DNA from: Fidelibacterota bacterium
GTDB taxonomy: Bacteria; Fidelibacterota; Marinisomatia; Marinisomatales; UBA1611
Direction of reading: 5' to 3'
NCBI GenBank assembly: GCA_016784605.1
Contig: JADHUI010000002.1
Location: forward strand, 59,850 to 123,849
Length of the DNA stretch: 64,000 nt
Position 1 is the stretch's first letter. Every line of letters begins with the position of its first letter. The translations under genes and the position numbers were made by a program. Shown here in pieces: positions 19,897-28,396 of this stretch. The notes beneath the pieces were generated by a model that saw only the letters and a program-made list of their open reading frames with translations, was not told where the DNA came from and did not search any database.

Positions 19897-21280
19897 GAAT
19901 AAATAATCCTAAAATACGATCTTGGAGATGCCGGGCATCTTTTGATGATCCAATATAACCATTCATAAGCATTGAGAAAGCAACAGGTCCATATTTGGGA
20001 GAAAAGGCATATCCTGATAAACAGCTAACGCCAGATAAACTACCTGTTTTAGCTTTAATTCTATCTCCATTTTTTATGATTCGATTTTTCAATGTTCCAT
20101 CAGAACCACCGTGAGCAAGAATATTTAAAAAATCATCTTTATAATCACTTTGATACATATAGGATAATAAATCAATGAAATGGTCTGCACTTGTTAAATT
20201 ATATCGAGATACACCAGAACCATCAACCAATCGAATAGTACTGGTATCGATGAACGCAGAATCAGCCAAAAATGCTTTAATCACATTGATTCCATTTTTC
20301 CAATTTCCGGGAGTTTCTTTTGAAATACCTAACGTTTTGACAAATAATTCTGCTGTCAAATTATCACTTTCAATCATGAGGTTTTTTGTCGAATAGAAAA
20401 GAGAATCTGAAACATGAGATGCCACTTTAATGCTAGATTTAGTCTTTGAGCCTATGGCCAAATGATGAACAATTACACCTTTTTCTTCTAACATCTCCTT
20501 AAAAACAGTTCCTGTGAAACGGGGTGGATTTACAATATTTCGGATTAATGTGTCAGGTGACACATATACCATTTTTTCACCTGTTATGGTGAATCGATTT
20601 GTTCTGCCTGCCCAATTACGATCAATTTTAAATTTTTGAAAATCAACAGTATCATTAACTGTTTTTGATTGATTATCTATTTGAATATATTGGGTGGAAG
20701 GAGACGTTTGAATCGATACCGGGTCGCCTAATTTTCCAGGACGGATATAAAAATCCACACAATTATCATTTAATGAAAGAGCGCTGACTGGAGCGGCATA
20801 CCACCACGGCCCTTCATCCCACATCCAGCCTTCACCGTAATGAATGGTGTCCATCAAACTTTCATCTACAAATAGCGTATCGACTGTTTTAATAGTTGAA
20901 GAAACAATACGTGTTAAAGAATCTAATTGCTTTAGGGAAAAATCTGGGTCACCGCCGCCAATAAGATATAGATTATTATTATTTTTATAAATGGATGTTT
21001 CAAAAGTAAAGTCAGCGCCTAAATGGACTATCGCGGCTGCGCTTGTATATAATTTATTGTTACTGGCAGGCATAAGTTTTTTATGACTATTAAGAGCATA
21101 TAGAGTTTTGCCATTCTTAAGAGACGTCATTTTTAAACTCATATTCACATCAAGATTAGATTTAGCGATGAGTGAATTAATGTCTTTTTTTAAAGATGGA
21201 ATCCCGGGATTGTCTAATAATATTTTGGGTGGAGCACAGGAAAATCCTATGAAAAATAATAGGCTGAAAATGATTTTCAT
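19889..21280 (-). CDS. dacB: D-alanyl-D-alanine carboxypeptidase/endopeptidase, PBP4 type (S13)
   Basis: A 463-aa exported protein (start MKIIFSLLFFIGFSCAPP, lipobox-like FSCA). The S13 motifs are MPASNNKLYTSAA (SxxK, SNNK near residue 70), ESDNLTAELF (SxN, near 305) and KAKTGSLSGVSCLSGYA (KTG, near 405), in the right order, with the S13-type insertion between SxxK and SxN. It trims the terminal D-Ala and cleaves DD-cross-links in the periplasm. The start overlaps the M23 gene stop by 4 bp and its stop overlaps the LdcA start, so DD-peptidase, LD-peptidase and SpmAB are one translation-coupled unit. Confidence 0.93.
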   Translation of the reverse strand: MKIIFSLLFFIGFSCAPPKILLDNPGIPSLKKDINSLIAKSNLDVNMSLKMTSLKNGKTLYALNSHKKLMPASNNKLYTSAAAIVHLGADFTFETSIYKNNNNLYLIGGGDPDFSLKQLDSLTRIVSSTIKTVDTLFVDESLMDTIHYGEGWMWDEGPWWYAAPVSALSLNDNCVDFYIRPGKLGDPVSIQTSPSTQYIQIDNQSKTVNDTVDFQKFKIDRNWAGRTNRFTITGEKMVYVSPDTLIRNIVNPPRFTGTVFKEMLEEKGVIVHHLAIGSKTKSSIKVASHVSDSLFYSTKNLMIESDNLTAELFVKTLGISKETPGNWKNGINVIKAFLADSAFIDTSTIRLVDGSGVSRYNLTSADHFIDLLSYMYQSDYKDDFLNILAHGGSDGTLKNRIIKNGDRIKAKTGSLSGVSCLSGYAFSPKYGPVAFSMLMNGYIGSSKDARHLQDRILGLFIHD

Positions 21281-23646
21281 TTTAGATAAATAATTTTTTG
21301 TGTAGCAATCTGTCCTATATGGTCAGTAACATGAAGAAAAAATAGACCGGAAGATAATCCTTTCAACTGATGCATGGGAAGTTTCATCTTTTGAATACCA
21401 ACCGTATTAGAATGGGAATTTGTTTCAAATACAATTTGACCTAACACATTATATACGTTTATTGAATAGGATGATGATTGTCCATTTATTTCAATCATAC
21501 CTTCACCATTAAATGGATTCGGATAAAATGAAATAATTAAAGATTCTGGAAGGATGTTAACATCATTTGATATATTTACTTCTTCTCCTAATAGAAAGGA
21601 TATGGCCCGTGTATAATAACTACTTTTTGATTCAAGAGAAATAAGTTCCAAGGGAATCGTTGTCCATAAATAGGGATTTGTTAGGCTTGATACACCAACA
21701 CTATTTTCATTTACAGTTAGATTAGGAAAGAATTCATATTCATCTAATAACCAGGAAAAGCTATTAATGCTATCCAAACCAATGACATTATGTTGGACTG
21801 AATAGTTTTCACCTGTAAATGGGGTTCCAGTACCCATAACTGTTTCTAAAGAATCATCCATCCATCCATAAGTAAATCCGAGCGAATCTAAAAATAGTTG
21901 ACCTGGGAGATTTTGGGTAAATGCTTCCAAAGATCGAGCTCCCATAACACCAAATGGCTGAGTGTATAGAGATGAGATCAATGATGAATCAATAGATTGA
22001 ATCGAATGGCCCGTAAATACAATTGGAATATCATTATTGGAAAGGGTCAATGATGTATCTAAGGAAAATAATGATTGATGAATAGATTGAATGCCAATAT
22101 TTAAATCGTTGGAAAGTAATCCCGCATTTTTCAAAAAGGAATGAGGTGATGGGGCTTCGTGGGAATAATATGCATCAATAAATATGAGACTTTTTTCTTG
22201 TTGATCTTTTCTAAATACAAAAATGTCTGATGGGTCACTTTCATTTGGAAAAGGGGCATTATCAACAGCTGTAAGTTTGAAAAAAGCTAAACTATTTGAA
22301 AAAGAGGGTGCAATGAATTCAGTCATATTATTTGTTAATAGAGATTCATCATGATTGTTATTCCAATTTTCTCCATCATAACTAAAGTATAATCGGTATC
22401 CGGCCAAATCATTTTCAGTATTTTGGGCCCAAGTTAAAGCAAATCCATTTCCATTTTTTTGAATAGACAAAATTTGGGGAGGCGCAGGTGCTACTTCATC
22501 TGGTCCAACAACTTCAACCCATTGCTCCAATGTATCTGTTTGCATATAATGATCAAACGTAACAACACGAATGAGATAATCTCCTAAAGGCCAATTGCTC
22601 ACATTTAAGGAATTATTGGATGAAACATTATTTGAAATGGTGTATCTATATGTACTTGTACTGGAGCCATAAGCATACACATTATTGATATAACTATTTG
22701 ACGGTTTATAGGAAAACCAAAAGGGATAGGAAGGTCCAAACACAGAAATCCCGGTTGAATCAAATACTTCATATCCAATTTTATAAATGCCATTATTGTC
22801 ACCAATAGGTCCATCATCTGTATGATCTGTTGCTTTACACACAATATCCACATTACCATAAATTCGATTATTTTGAAATTCCGTTTGTGTACCATCAATA
22901 TAGAAATGAATATTATGAACCGTTGGTGTGAATTCATCAACGAGAGGTGATAATCCACCGGTTGTTCGAATCGCATTTATTTCTGAACCAGGCCATCCAT
23001 CCTTAAAGTGAATATGATTCCAGGCATTTGTCCAACCTATAATGGTTTCAAAAGCAACAACTTGATCGCCCACATTTAAATTTGGATTAGCATCCACATG
23101 CACATAAGCATATCGACCAATTCTAACCCAAGCATTTATCCCATAATTTGCTTCTGTACCAATACTTTCCACCGTTCCATCAATCACAGAATAGACTGCG
23201 CCTCCTTCAGAAAGATGAATATCGACAGCATCATGGAAATGGTCAATATCGCCTGATGAGCCAGAACGGCACTCACAAAAGGTTGCATTTATATTGTGTT
23301 GTTGATTAAACGGTGCACATGGCCAATTATATGATTGCCCTGAGAGTAATGAGAATAGTGTAATGGTTATTAATAATTTGGCGAAGGATAGTCGCCTGCC
23401 TGTTCGCAGTTGAACGCAGACAGGTAAGAAATTATCAAATATATTATTGTCATCACGAGGCGTATGCGACGAAGCTTTCAGTCTCATACCCCGGGAGGGA
23501 GTCGGGGTGATCTCCTTAACTTTGGAGATTGTCCCGTCATTCGGCGGGATTTTCAACCCTATTCCGCTACACTCCATTCGCAATGACATTATTAGATTGT
23601 GTATTTCGTTTAACCATCGCCGGAGTAATAATATTGAATATTTCAT
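21277..23646 (-). CDS. Secreted M23 metalloendopeptidase with Fn3, GATase1-like and T9SS domains; 5' end invaded by repeats
   Basis: A 789-codon frame. The M23 (LytM-like) domain is at about residues 105-215 with HDAVD (HxxxD) and WNHIHF (HxH) zinc-site motifs; it cleaves peptide bridges of peptidoglycan. An Fn3-like domain follows (about 380-480), then a Rossmann-like domain starting LIFIDAYYS (about 490-690) and a sorting domain with FYPNPFNGEG and TQKIIYLK. The first 95 codons are odd: residues about 20-90 are translated interspersed repeats (23380-23424 and 23448-23588). The signal-like KLLITITLFSLLSGQ begins only after them. No ATG, GTG or TTG lies between the repeats and that signal in this frame, so the intended start is unclear. 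MKYSILLL upstream probably once joined KLLITI directly. Confidence 0.85.
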   Translation of the reverse strand: MKYSILLLRRWLNEIHNLIMSLRMECSGIGLKIPPNDGTISKVKEITPTPSRGMRLKASSHTPRDDNNIFDNFLPVCVQLRTGRRLSFAKLLITITLFSLLSGQSYNWPCAPFNQQHNINATFCECRSGSSGDIDHFHDAVDIHLSEGGAVYSVIDGTVESIGTEANYGINAWVRIGRYAYVHVDANPNLNVGDQVVAFETIIGWTNAWNHIHFKDGWPGSEINAIRTTGGLSPLVDEFTPTVHNIHFYIDGTQTEFQNNRIYGNVDIVCKATDHTDDGPIGDNNGIYKIGYEVFDSTGISVFGPSYPFWFSYKPSNSYINNVYAYGSSTSTYRYTISNNVSSNNSLNVSNWPLGDYLIRVVTFDHYMQTDTLEQWVEVVGPDEVAPAPPQILSIQKNGNGFALTWAQNTENDLAGYRLYFSYDGENWNNNHDESLLTNNMTEFIAPSFSNSLAFFKLTAVDNAPFPNESDPSDIFVFRKDQQEKSLIFIDAYYSHEAPSPHSFLKNAGLLSNDLNIGIQSIHQSLFSLDTSLTLSNNDIPIVFTGHSIQSIDSSLISSLYTQPFGVMGARSLEAFTQNLPGQLFLDSLGFTYGWMDDSLETVMGTGTPFTGENYSVQHNVIGLDSINSFSWLLDEYEFFPNLTVNENSVGVSSLTNPYLWTTIPLELISLESKSSYYTRAISFLLGEEVNISNDVNILPESLIISFYPNPFNGEGMIEINGQSSSYSINVYNVLGQIVFETNSHSNTVGIQKMKLPMHQLKGLSSGLFFLHVTDHIGQIATQKIIYLK
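23380..23424 (-). repeat. 45-bp two-hairpin interspersed repeat, copy 1
   Basis: On the minus strand this element reads as two adjacent hairpins: CCTGTCTG pairing with CAGGCAGG (inner GTTC/GAAC), then GGCGA/TCGCC. A second copy at 52004-52048 on the plus strand matches 40 of 45 positions. The palindromic layout and scattered copies resemble REP/BIME elements. This copy is read through as codons of the M23 gene. Confidence 0.75.
23448..23588. repeat. 141-bp MITE-like interspersed element with TGTCAT/ATGACA ends
   Basis: The element begins TGTCATCACGAGG and ends CGCAATGACA, so the outer TGTCAT/ATGACA form inverted ends. Inside are further short palindromes: GGAGATCACC near a second GGAGATTG block, CCCGCCGAATGACGGG, and TACCCCGGGAGGGA. 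It is much more GC-rich than its surroundings and stays open as codons of the M23 gene. Short pieces of similar 'gtcattcc/ggaatgac' sequence occur at 51918, 53672, 56805 and 58196, which suggests a genome-wide repeat family. Confidence 0.7.
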
Positions 23647-23651
23647 AAGCC

Positions 23652-24821
23652 TTATTCAGGTTTAACCTTATAAATATTTTGATCACCTTGAATAATAATG
23701 GGCGCTCCATTTAAACTGGGTTTTATAGTCAATGTATCAAATGAATCATCGGATATTCTATGCTGAATAAACTCATTATTCTCAAATTCTAGTAAAAGGG
23801 CAGAATTGTATTTTGGCCCTTCTTTTGTTATGTCAATAGCGTTGCACCCCAAAATATAAATGGAGTTATTATGGCTTATGATATCAAGCGGCGTAAAAGA
23901 AGAACCATATTGAGTGTAAGTTTGTTTTTTTGTTACAGGATTGATTGATATGAGTTCAGATTTATTCAATATTAATAATTGACCATTATGCCATAAAATG
24001 GATTTAGGATTTTCATTTAATGTGATTTGAGATGTGCGATAATTATCTCTTAAATCAATAAAAATAAGATTAATGATGGGTGATGTGATGCTTGATGTTT
24101 TCGTTATTCCAACAATAGCACATATACCATCTATGGATGATTCAACATGTAGCGGTAAAGACATAGGAATTTGAGATACAGCATTTGGATTAAAGTGAGA
24201 ATCGAAGTGATATAAAATACCATTTGATGGATGATTTTGATAATCTGTGAATTCCATGCTAACTAAATAATGATTATTATTCCAAGTTGTGTAAAATAAT
24301 GTTTGCTCATGACTCCAATGCGTTTTTTCATTTAAGGATGCAGTAGTTAAAGTTTCACCCTCATAATTAATGATTGTGTAGGATTGATTTTCCGGTTGGA
24401 GTAAAATGAAAAAGTCATTTAATAATTCTATTCTTGGGATATATTGATCAAATGGAAGGGGAACGGATTTAATGTGGTTTAAGGATCCACTCTCAGAAAC
24501 AATTGCATAATGAAGTATTTTAGATTTCTTTGTTCCGGGACTTATTGTTGATAGAAAAAATTGATTTGGATTTCCCACAATCGGTAATGTTTGAACAACC
24601 AGCCCATCTATCGTTTTTGGGAATTTATTATTATTTTTAAAGAAGTATTCATCATTAGCGTAAAACGAGTGATGACCCATTAGTGCCACAAATTGCGTGC
24701 CAGATTCTATCGTGAATTTTGAAATATTTAGGGGCGATGATTGCCCATTTAAAATTTGAAATGCAGTTAGGATAAAATAAAGTACCCCATTCGACAGCGA
24801 AAATATTATACGATTTTTCAT
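23652..24821 (-). CDS. Secreted protein of unknown function (beta-propeller-like)
   Basis: A 389-aa protein not recognised as any named family. It has a signal peptide (MKNRIIFSLSNGVLYFILTAFQILNG) and a beta-rich body with repeated strand-turn-strand pieces such as DYRTSQITLN, HNGQLLILNKSELISINP and HNNSIYILGC, consistent with a WD/PQQ/kelch-like propeller. There is no clear sorting domain at the C-terminus (it ends NIYKVKPE). It is the first gene of the leftward cell-wall operon, 5 bp before the M23 gene. Its function is unknown; binding of a ligand or partner protein is possible. Confidence 0.7.
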   Translation of the reverse strand: MKNRIIFSLSNGVLYFILTAFQILNGQSSPLNISKFTIESGTQFVALMGHHSFYANDEYFFKNNNKFPKTIDGLVVQTLPIVGNPNQFFLSTISPGTKKSKILHYAIVSESGSLNHIKSVPLPFDQYIPRIELLNDFFILLQPENQSYTIINYEGETLTTASLNEKTHWSHEQTLFYTTWNNNHYLVSMEFTDYQNHPSNGILYHFDSHFNPNAVSQIPMSLPLHVESSIDGICAIVGITKTSSITSPIINLIFIDLRDNYRTSQITLNENPKSILWHNGQLLILNKSELISINPVTKKQTYTQYGSSFTPLDIISHNNSIYILGCNAIDITKEGPKYNSALLLEFENNEFIQHRISDDSFDTLTIKPSLNGAPIIIQGDQNIYKVKPE

Positions 24822-25158
24822 GTTGGAATATTGTGAACCTTGAGTTGTACATTGAAAGGAAAAAATAAAATATTCGTGAATAATTTAGATAGGAGCACAA
24901 TTGATTAAGTATAATGATTAAAAATTGAGTATAAGACCATCCGCAGAGTGGGTATTTTAACAGTGGTACCGAGTAAGCACATATAATATTTATAACTGAA
25001 TCTGAATTAAGGTCATCTAGACAAAAAAATTAAAGTTATACGACCTATTTATCTTGAATATTCTACTAAATAATACTATGCTCTTTGTCCCATTTATGGG
25101 ATCCACTTACCATTTTAGTTTTTTAACTATCCTAACTAACCACATAAGGAGGCTATAT
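24822..25158. other. Divergent intergenic region with long leader for the VCBS-repeat gene
   Basis: A 337-bp AT-rich gap between two divergent transcription units. I see no ORF or tRNA. A small hairpin TCCCATTTATGGGA lies near 25088-25101, and an optimal Shine-Dalgarno AAGGAGG (25147-25153) lies just before the ATG at 25159. This strong ribosome site is unusual in this window, where most genes show weak ones, and suggests high expression. No riboswitch class could be recognised. Confidence 0.5.
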
Positions 25159-28100
25159 ATGGATAAAATCGTGAAAAGGTCCTTTGTTGCTATTCTAAGC
25201 ACAGTGCTTGTTTTTGGTGTAATGCCAACCACTGTATTTGGGCAAGCTTCAAACGGTTTCACAACATCCTGGACTTTAGACCCAAATGATCATGCAGACA
25301 TTTTTCCGTTTGCTGGATTAGGTGCTCAAAGTGTTCAAGCTGGAATGGATTTCGATGGCGATGGTCGTCGTGAAATCTTATTTTCAATGGACGAAACATT
25401 GGCGCCAGGCGGTCCAGACCCAGGGCAATTAGGCATTTACCTTTACGAAAGTAATGGAAATGATTCCTATGAATATGTTTGGCACTTTATCACTCCAGAA
25501 CCTGGTAACTCATTACCCGGTATGAATTATGGAGATATTGATAGTGATGGCTTATACGAAATTTATTTCGGACAACCACCAGCAGCGGGTGCTAATGATA
25601 ATACATGGGGAACCTATATTTTCGAACAAAATGAAGATGGCACATTTCCAACAACTCAAACGATGTTATTTCAATATGGTGTAACATTTGAAGCAAATTT
25701 CAGACCTGCAGGTTATGCAATTGCCGATGTTGATGGAGATGGCGTAAAAGAATTAGTCACCATTGATCGTGGGACACGTATTCTTTCTGTTGATCAACTT
25801 GCTACAGATTCATTTGATGAATTTGCATCATTTTCTAACGAATTATGGGATACAGACCACTTAGGTGGTGGCGGTGTCTATAATGTAGATGTTGTTGATT
25901 TTGATGGTGATGGCCAATTAGAAATCTGGGCCAATACATGGGATAACTTTTCCATGGCTATTTTTGAAGCAGATTCTGGTGTTGCAAATTCTTACACCCT
26001 TCAAGCTGATTTAAATGGCATATTCCCAGACAATGATCCTGGATCATTCCGTCGTGATGGATTTGCATTTGATGATGCTGATAATGATGGCGCGCTAGAA
26101 GCTTGGTTTGCTATGACAAATGGTAAACTTTATTTCTTAGAAGACGTAGATGATGTATCTGCATTATCTGCCGATGATTTCTCTGAAGTAGGTGCTTTCT
26201 CCGGACGTAATCGTGGTTCAAGCTCAAATGATATTGATAATGATGGTAATACTGATATTTTCAGTGCAAATGGTTATGAAGAATCAGTAAGTCGCATTGA
26301 ATATAAGGGTGTTGGTGATCCTGCTGACTCATCAAACTACACTTGGGATGTTATTTTCTCAACTGAAGGTGAGCCTACAGATCGCTATTATCCATTAAGT
26401 GCATCTGACTATGATTTAGATGGTGATGGTTTTAAAGAAGTTGTTTTAACGAATATTAAAGCATCAGAACCAGGTCAACCCGCTATTATTGTATTAGAAT
26501 ACAGCCCAGAAGATGACGCAAATGATGTTGCTGATGGTTGGGATTATGATGCAGACGTTCAAGGTGCTGATTTTGATTCCTTATTTAACTCAAGTATCCG
26601 TACAGCGATTGCTGGTATGGACATGGACCAAGATGGAAAAGATGAAGTTGTTATGACAAATTACAATGGTCATCGTGCCATTGTTTTCGAATACACCGAT
26701 GGTGTTTTTGAAGCAGTTTGGGCTTCCCCAGAAGATACTGCAAGTCATTATGGCTACAATCCAAGAACTGTTGGTGTTGGCGACATGGATGGCGATGGTA
26801 AAGCAGAAATTGCATTTCCATTGGCATCTACGGGTTCAGAAGGCTGGTGGTTCTTTGAATGGGATGGCGTTGTAGGTAGTGATAACTACGGCTCCACATA
26901 TTCTTCTATCAATTCAGTTGAAATTGATACATGTTGCGATGGAGATGGAAGTTCTTTCCGTGGAGATCATGAAAGAACAACCATAATGGATGTTGACGGT
27001 GATGGTGTTCAAGAGTTAGTGACATCTATTCGTCGTGGTGGTACACGTGGTACGCTCATTACATCGGTCGATGGTGACATTGAGCATAATGCTGGTGGTG
27101 GCGGATTTGAAACCTGGACATCTGAATTCTTCGTGAATAAAGGTGACTTTGGTGGTGGGTCTCCATACCAATCATTACCTGCTGATTTAGATGGTGATGG
27201 AACATTAGAAATTGTGAACCATACTTGGAATTACTTCAACTTCTATAATATTGATGTTACAGGAGCTGATAGTTATGCTACGGCTGAAGTCGGTGCTGAC
27301 AATAGTTTCTTCCAAGCGTCTTATCCAAGCGATCATGTGTCACTCTTTGGTGGAACCACAGTAGATATTGATGGTGATGGTAATGATGAATGTTATTTCC
27401 CGAACTATTATACCGGCGACCTTTGGGTTGTTGATTATGCCCCTGGCGATGATGTTCTTTCAATCAATGCAGATCATGTAAGCATGGTTGCACCTGGTGT
27501 TGGATCATTCTACGCAAGCGCATTTGATGTTGACCAAAATGGTTCTCCAAACATCTTTGTTGGAAGCGGTTTCCCAAAAACAGTTACTAGTACTGAATTT
27601 GTTGGAAATGATCCAAACGATGCTGATGGTTATGAAACAAGCCTTGTGTATGCAGGTGAAAATGACTTGTTAACTAATATTACTGTTGTTGATTCTGGTG
27701 GTGTTGTCAATACATCATACAGTCATACAGGTGCTTTTGCTTCTAAAGTTCAAGCAGAATGGCATGGCGATGGAATCGATTTTGATGGCGATGGTAATTA
27801 TGAAGTTTTTGTCAGTTTTCAAGGAAGTGCTGATAGTATTTATACCACAACATATACCCATGATGGATCCGCTTGGGATACAACTGTAACTGCAGTTGCT
27901 AATGATCGTAACTGGGGTGGATTACTTCTTGAATATGCTGATGGACAAGCAAGTTCAGATAATTTGACTTTCATCACACCAAATGATTATAAATTATTTG
28001 CGAACTACCCGAACCCATTTAACCCAACGACTACCATTGAATATCAGCTTCCGCTTGATAAAAATGTAACCGTTAAGGTGTATAACCTTATGGGTCAAGT

Positions 28101-28263
28101 TGTTAGGACACTTGTTACAAATGAACTCAAAAATGCGGGAAGACATGCTGTTCAATGGAATGGTATGAATGATGCTGGTCATAAAGTAGCCAGTGGTGTT
28201 TATATCTATTCACTTGAATGGGGTAACTTCAAAAAAACTAACCGCATGATGTTGCTTAAGTAA
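25159..28263 (+). CDS. Large secreted VCBS/FG-GAP repeat protein with T9SS sorting domain
   Basis: About 1034 residues from the ATG at 25159, chosen because AAGGAGG precedes it and a signal peptide follows (MDKIVKRSFVAILSTVLVFG). The body contains at least twelve calcium-loop repeats of the DxDGDG type, for example DFDGDGRREI, DVDGDGVKEL, DFDGDGQLEI, DMDGDGKAEI, DLDGDGTLEI and DFDGDGNYEV, typical of FG-GAP/VCBS beta-propellers that bind ligands at the surface. The last 85 residues are a textbook sorting domain (NYPNPFNPTTTIEYQLP, ending NRMMLLK). The gene has its own leader and a terminator at 28327-28358. It is probably an abundant surface or released protein; the ligand is unknown. Confidence 0.85.
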   Translation: MDKIVKRSFVAILSTVLVFGVMPTTVFGQASNGFTTSWTLDPNDHADIFPFAGLGAQSVQAGMDFDGDGRREILFSMDETLAPGGPDPGQLGIYLYESNGNDSYEYVWHFITPEPGNSLPGMNYGDIDSDGLYEIYFGQPPAAGANDNTWGTYIFEQNEDGTFPTTQTMLFQYGVTFEANFRPAGYAIADVDGDGVKELVTIDRGTRILSVDQLATDSFDEFASFSNELWDTDHLGGGGVYNVDVVDFDGDGQLEIWANTWDNFSMAIFEADSGVANSYTLQADLNGIFPDNDPGSFRRDGFAFDDADNDGALEAWFAMTNGKLYFLEDVDDVSALSADDFSEVGAFSGRNRGSSSNDIDNDGNTDIFSANGYEESVSRIEYKGVGDPADSSNYTWDVIFSTEGEPTDRYYPLSASDYDLDGDGFKEVVLTNIKASEPGQPAIIVLEYSPEDDANDVADGWDYDADVQGADFDSLFNSSIRTAIAGMDMDQDGKDEVVMTNYNGHRAIVFEYTDGVFEAVWASPEDTASHYGYNPRTVGVGDMDGDGKAEIAFPLASTGSEGWWFFEWDGVVGSDNYGSTYSSINSVEIDTCCDGDGSSFRGDHERTTIMDVDGDGVQELVTSIRRGGTRGTLITSVDGDIEHNAGGGGFETWTSEFFVNKGDFGGGSPYQSLPADLDGDGTLEIVNHTWNYFNFYNIDVTGADSYATAEVGADNSFFQASYPSDHVSLFGGTTVDIDGDGNDECYFPNYYTGDLWVVDYAPGDDVLSINADHVSMVAPGVGSFYASAFDVDQNGSPNIFVGSGFPKTVTSTEFVGNDPNDADGYETSLVYAGENDLLTNITVVDSGGVVNTSYSHTGAFASKVQAEWHGDGIDFDGDGNYEVFVSFQGSADSIYTTTYTHDGSAWDTTVTAVANDRNWGGLLLEYADGQASSDNLTFITPNDYKLFANYPNPFNPTTTIEYQLPLDKNVTVKVYNLMGQVVRTLVTNELKNAGRHAVQWNGMNDAGHKVASGVYIYSLEWGNFKKTNRMMLLK

Positions 28264-28326
28264 AACGATTAAAATATTGTAACAATTTGATGTTACGATA
28301 TATTGACATAAGCATCTAATATAGAC

Positions 28327-28358
28327 AAAATGCCCCATCCAATTGGGTGGGGCATTTT
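28327..28358 (+). terminator. Strong rho-independent-type hairpin after the VCBS gene
   Basis: The inverted repeat AAAATGCCCCATCC / GGGTGGGGCATTTT with loop AATT lies 63 bp after the stop codon. The stem is about 13 bp, GC-rich at its core, with A and T tracts on both sides. It lies between the VCBS gene and the TonB receptor gene, so it would terminate or attenuate read-through. Confidence 0.8.
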
Positions 28359-28396
28359 GCGAAACTTTCCTTATTGATATTCCTTCGGAGCTGTTG

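Noticed and set aside
24900..25090. A riboswitch in the leader of the VCBS-repeat gene
   Set aside because: The leader is long, but I could not match any known riboswitch core, and only one short hairpin is evident.
28343..28396. TTG at 28343 as start of the TonB receptor
   Set aside because: It lies in the loop of the terminator hairpin; ATG 28397 has a GGAG site and is followed directly by a signal peptide.
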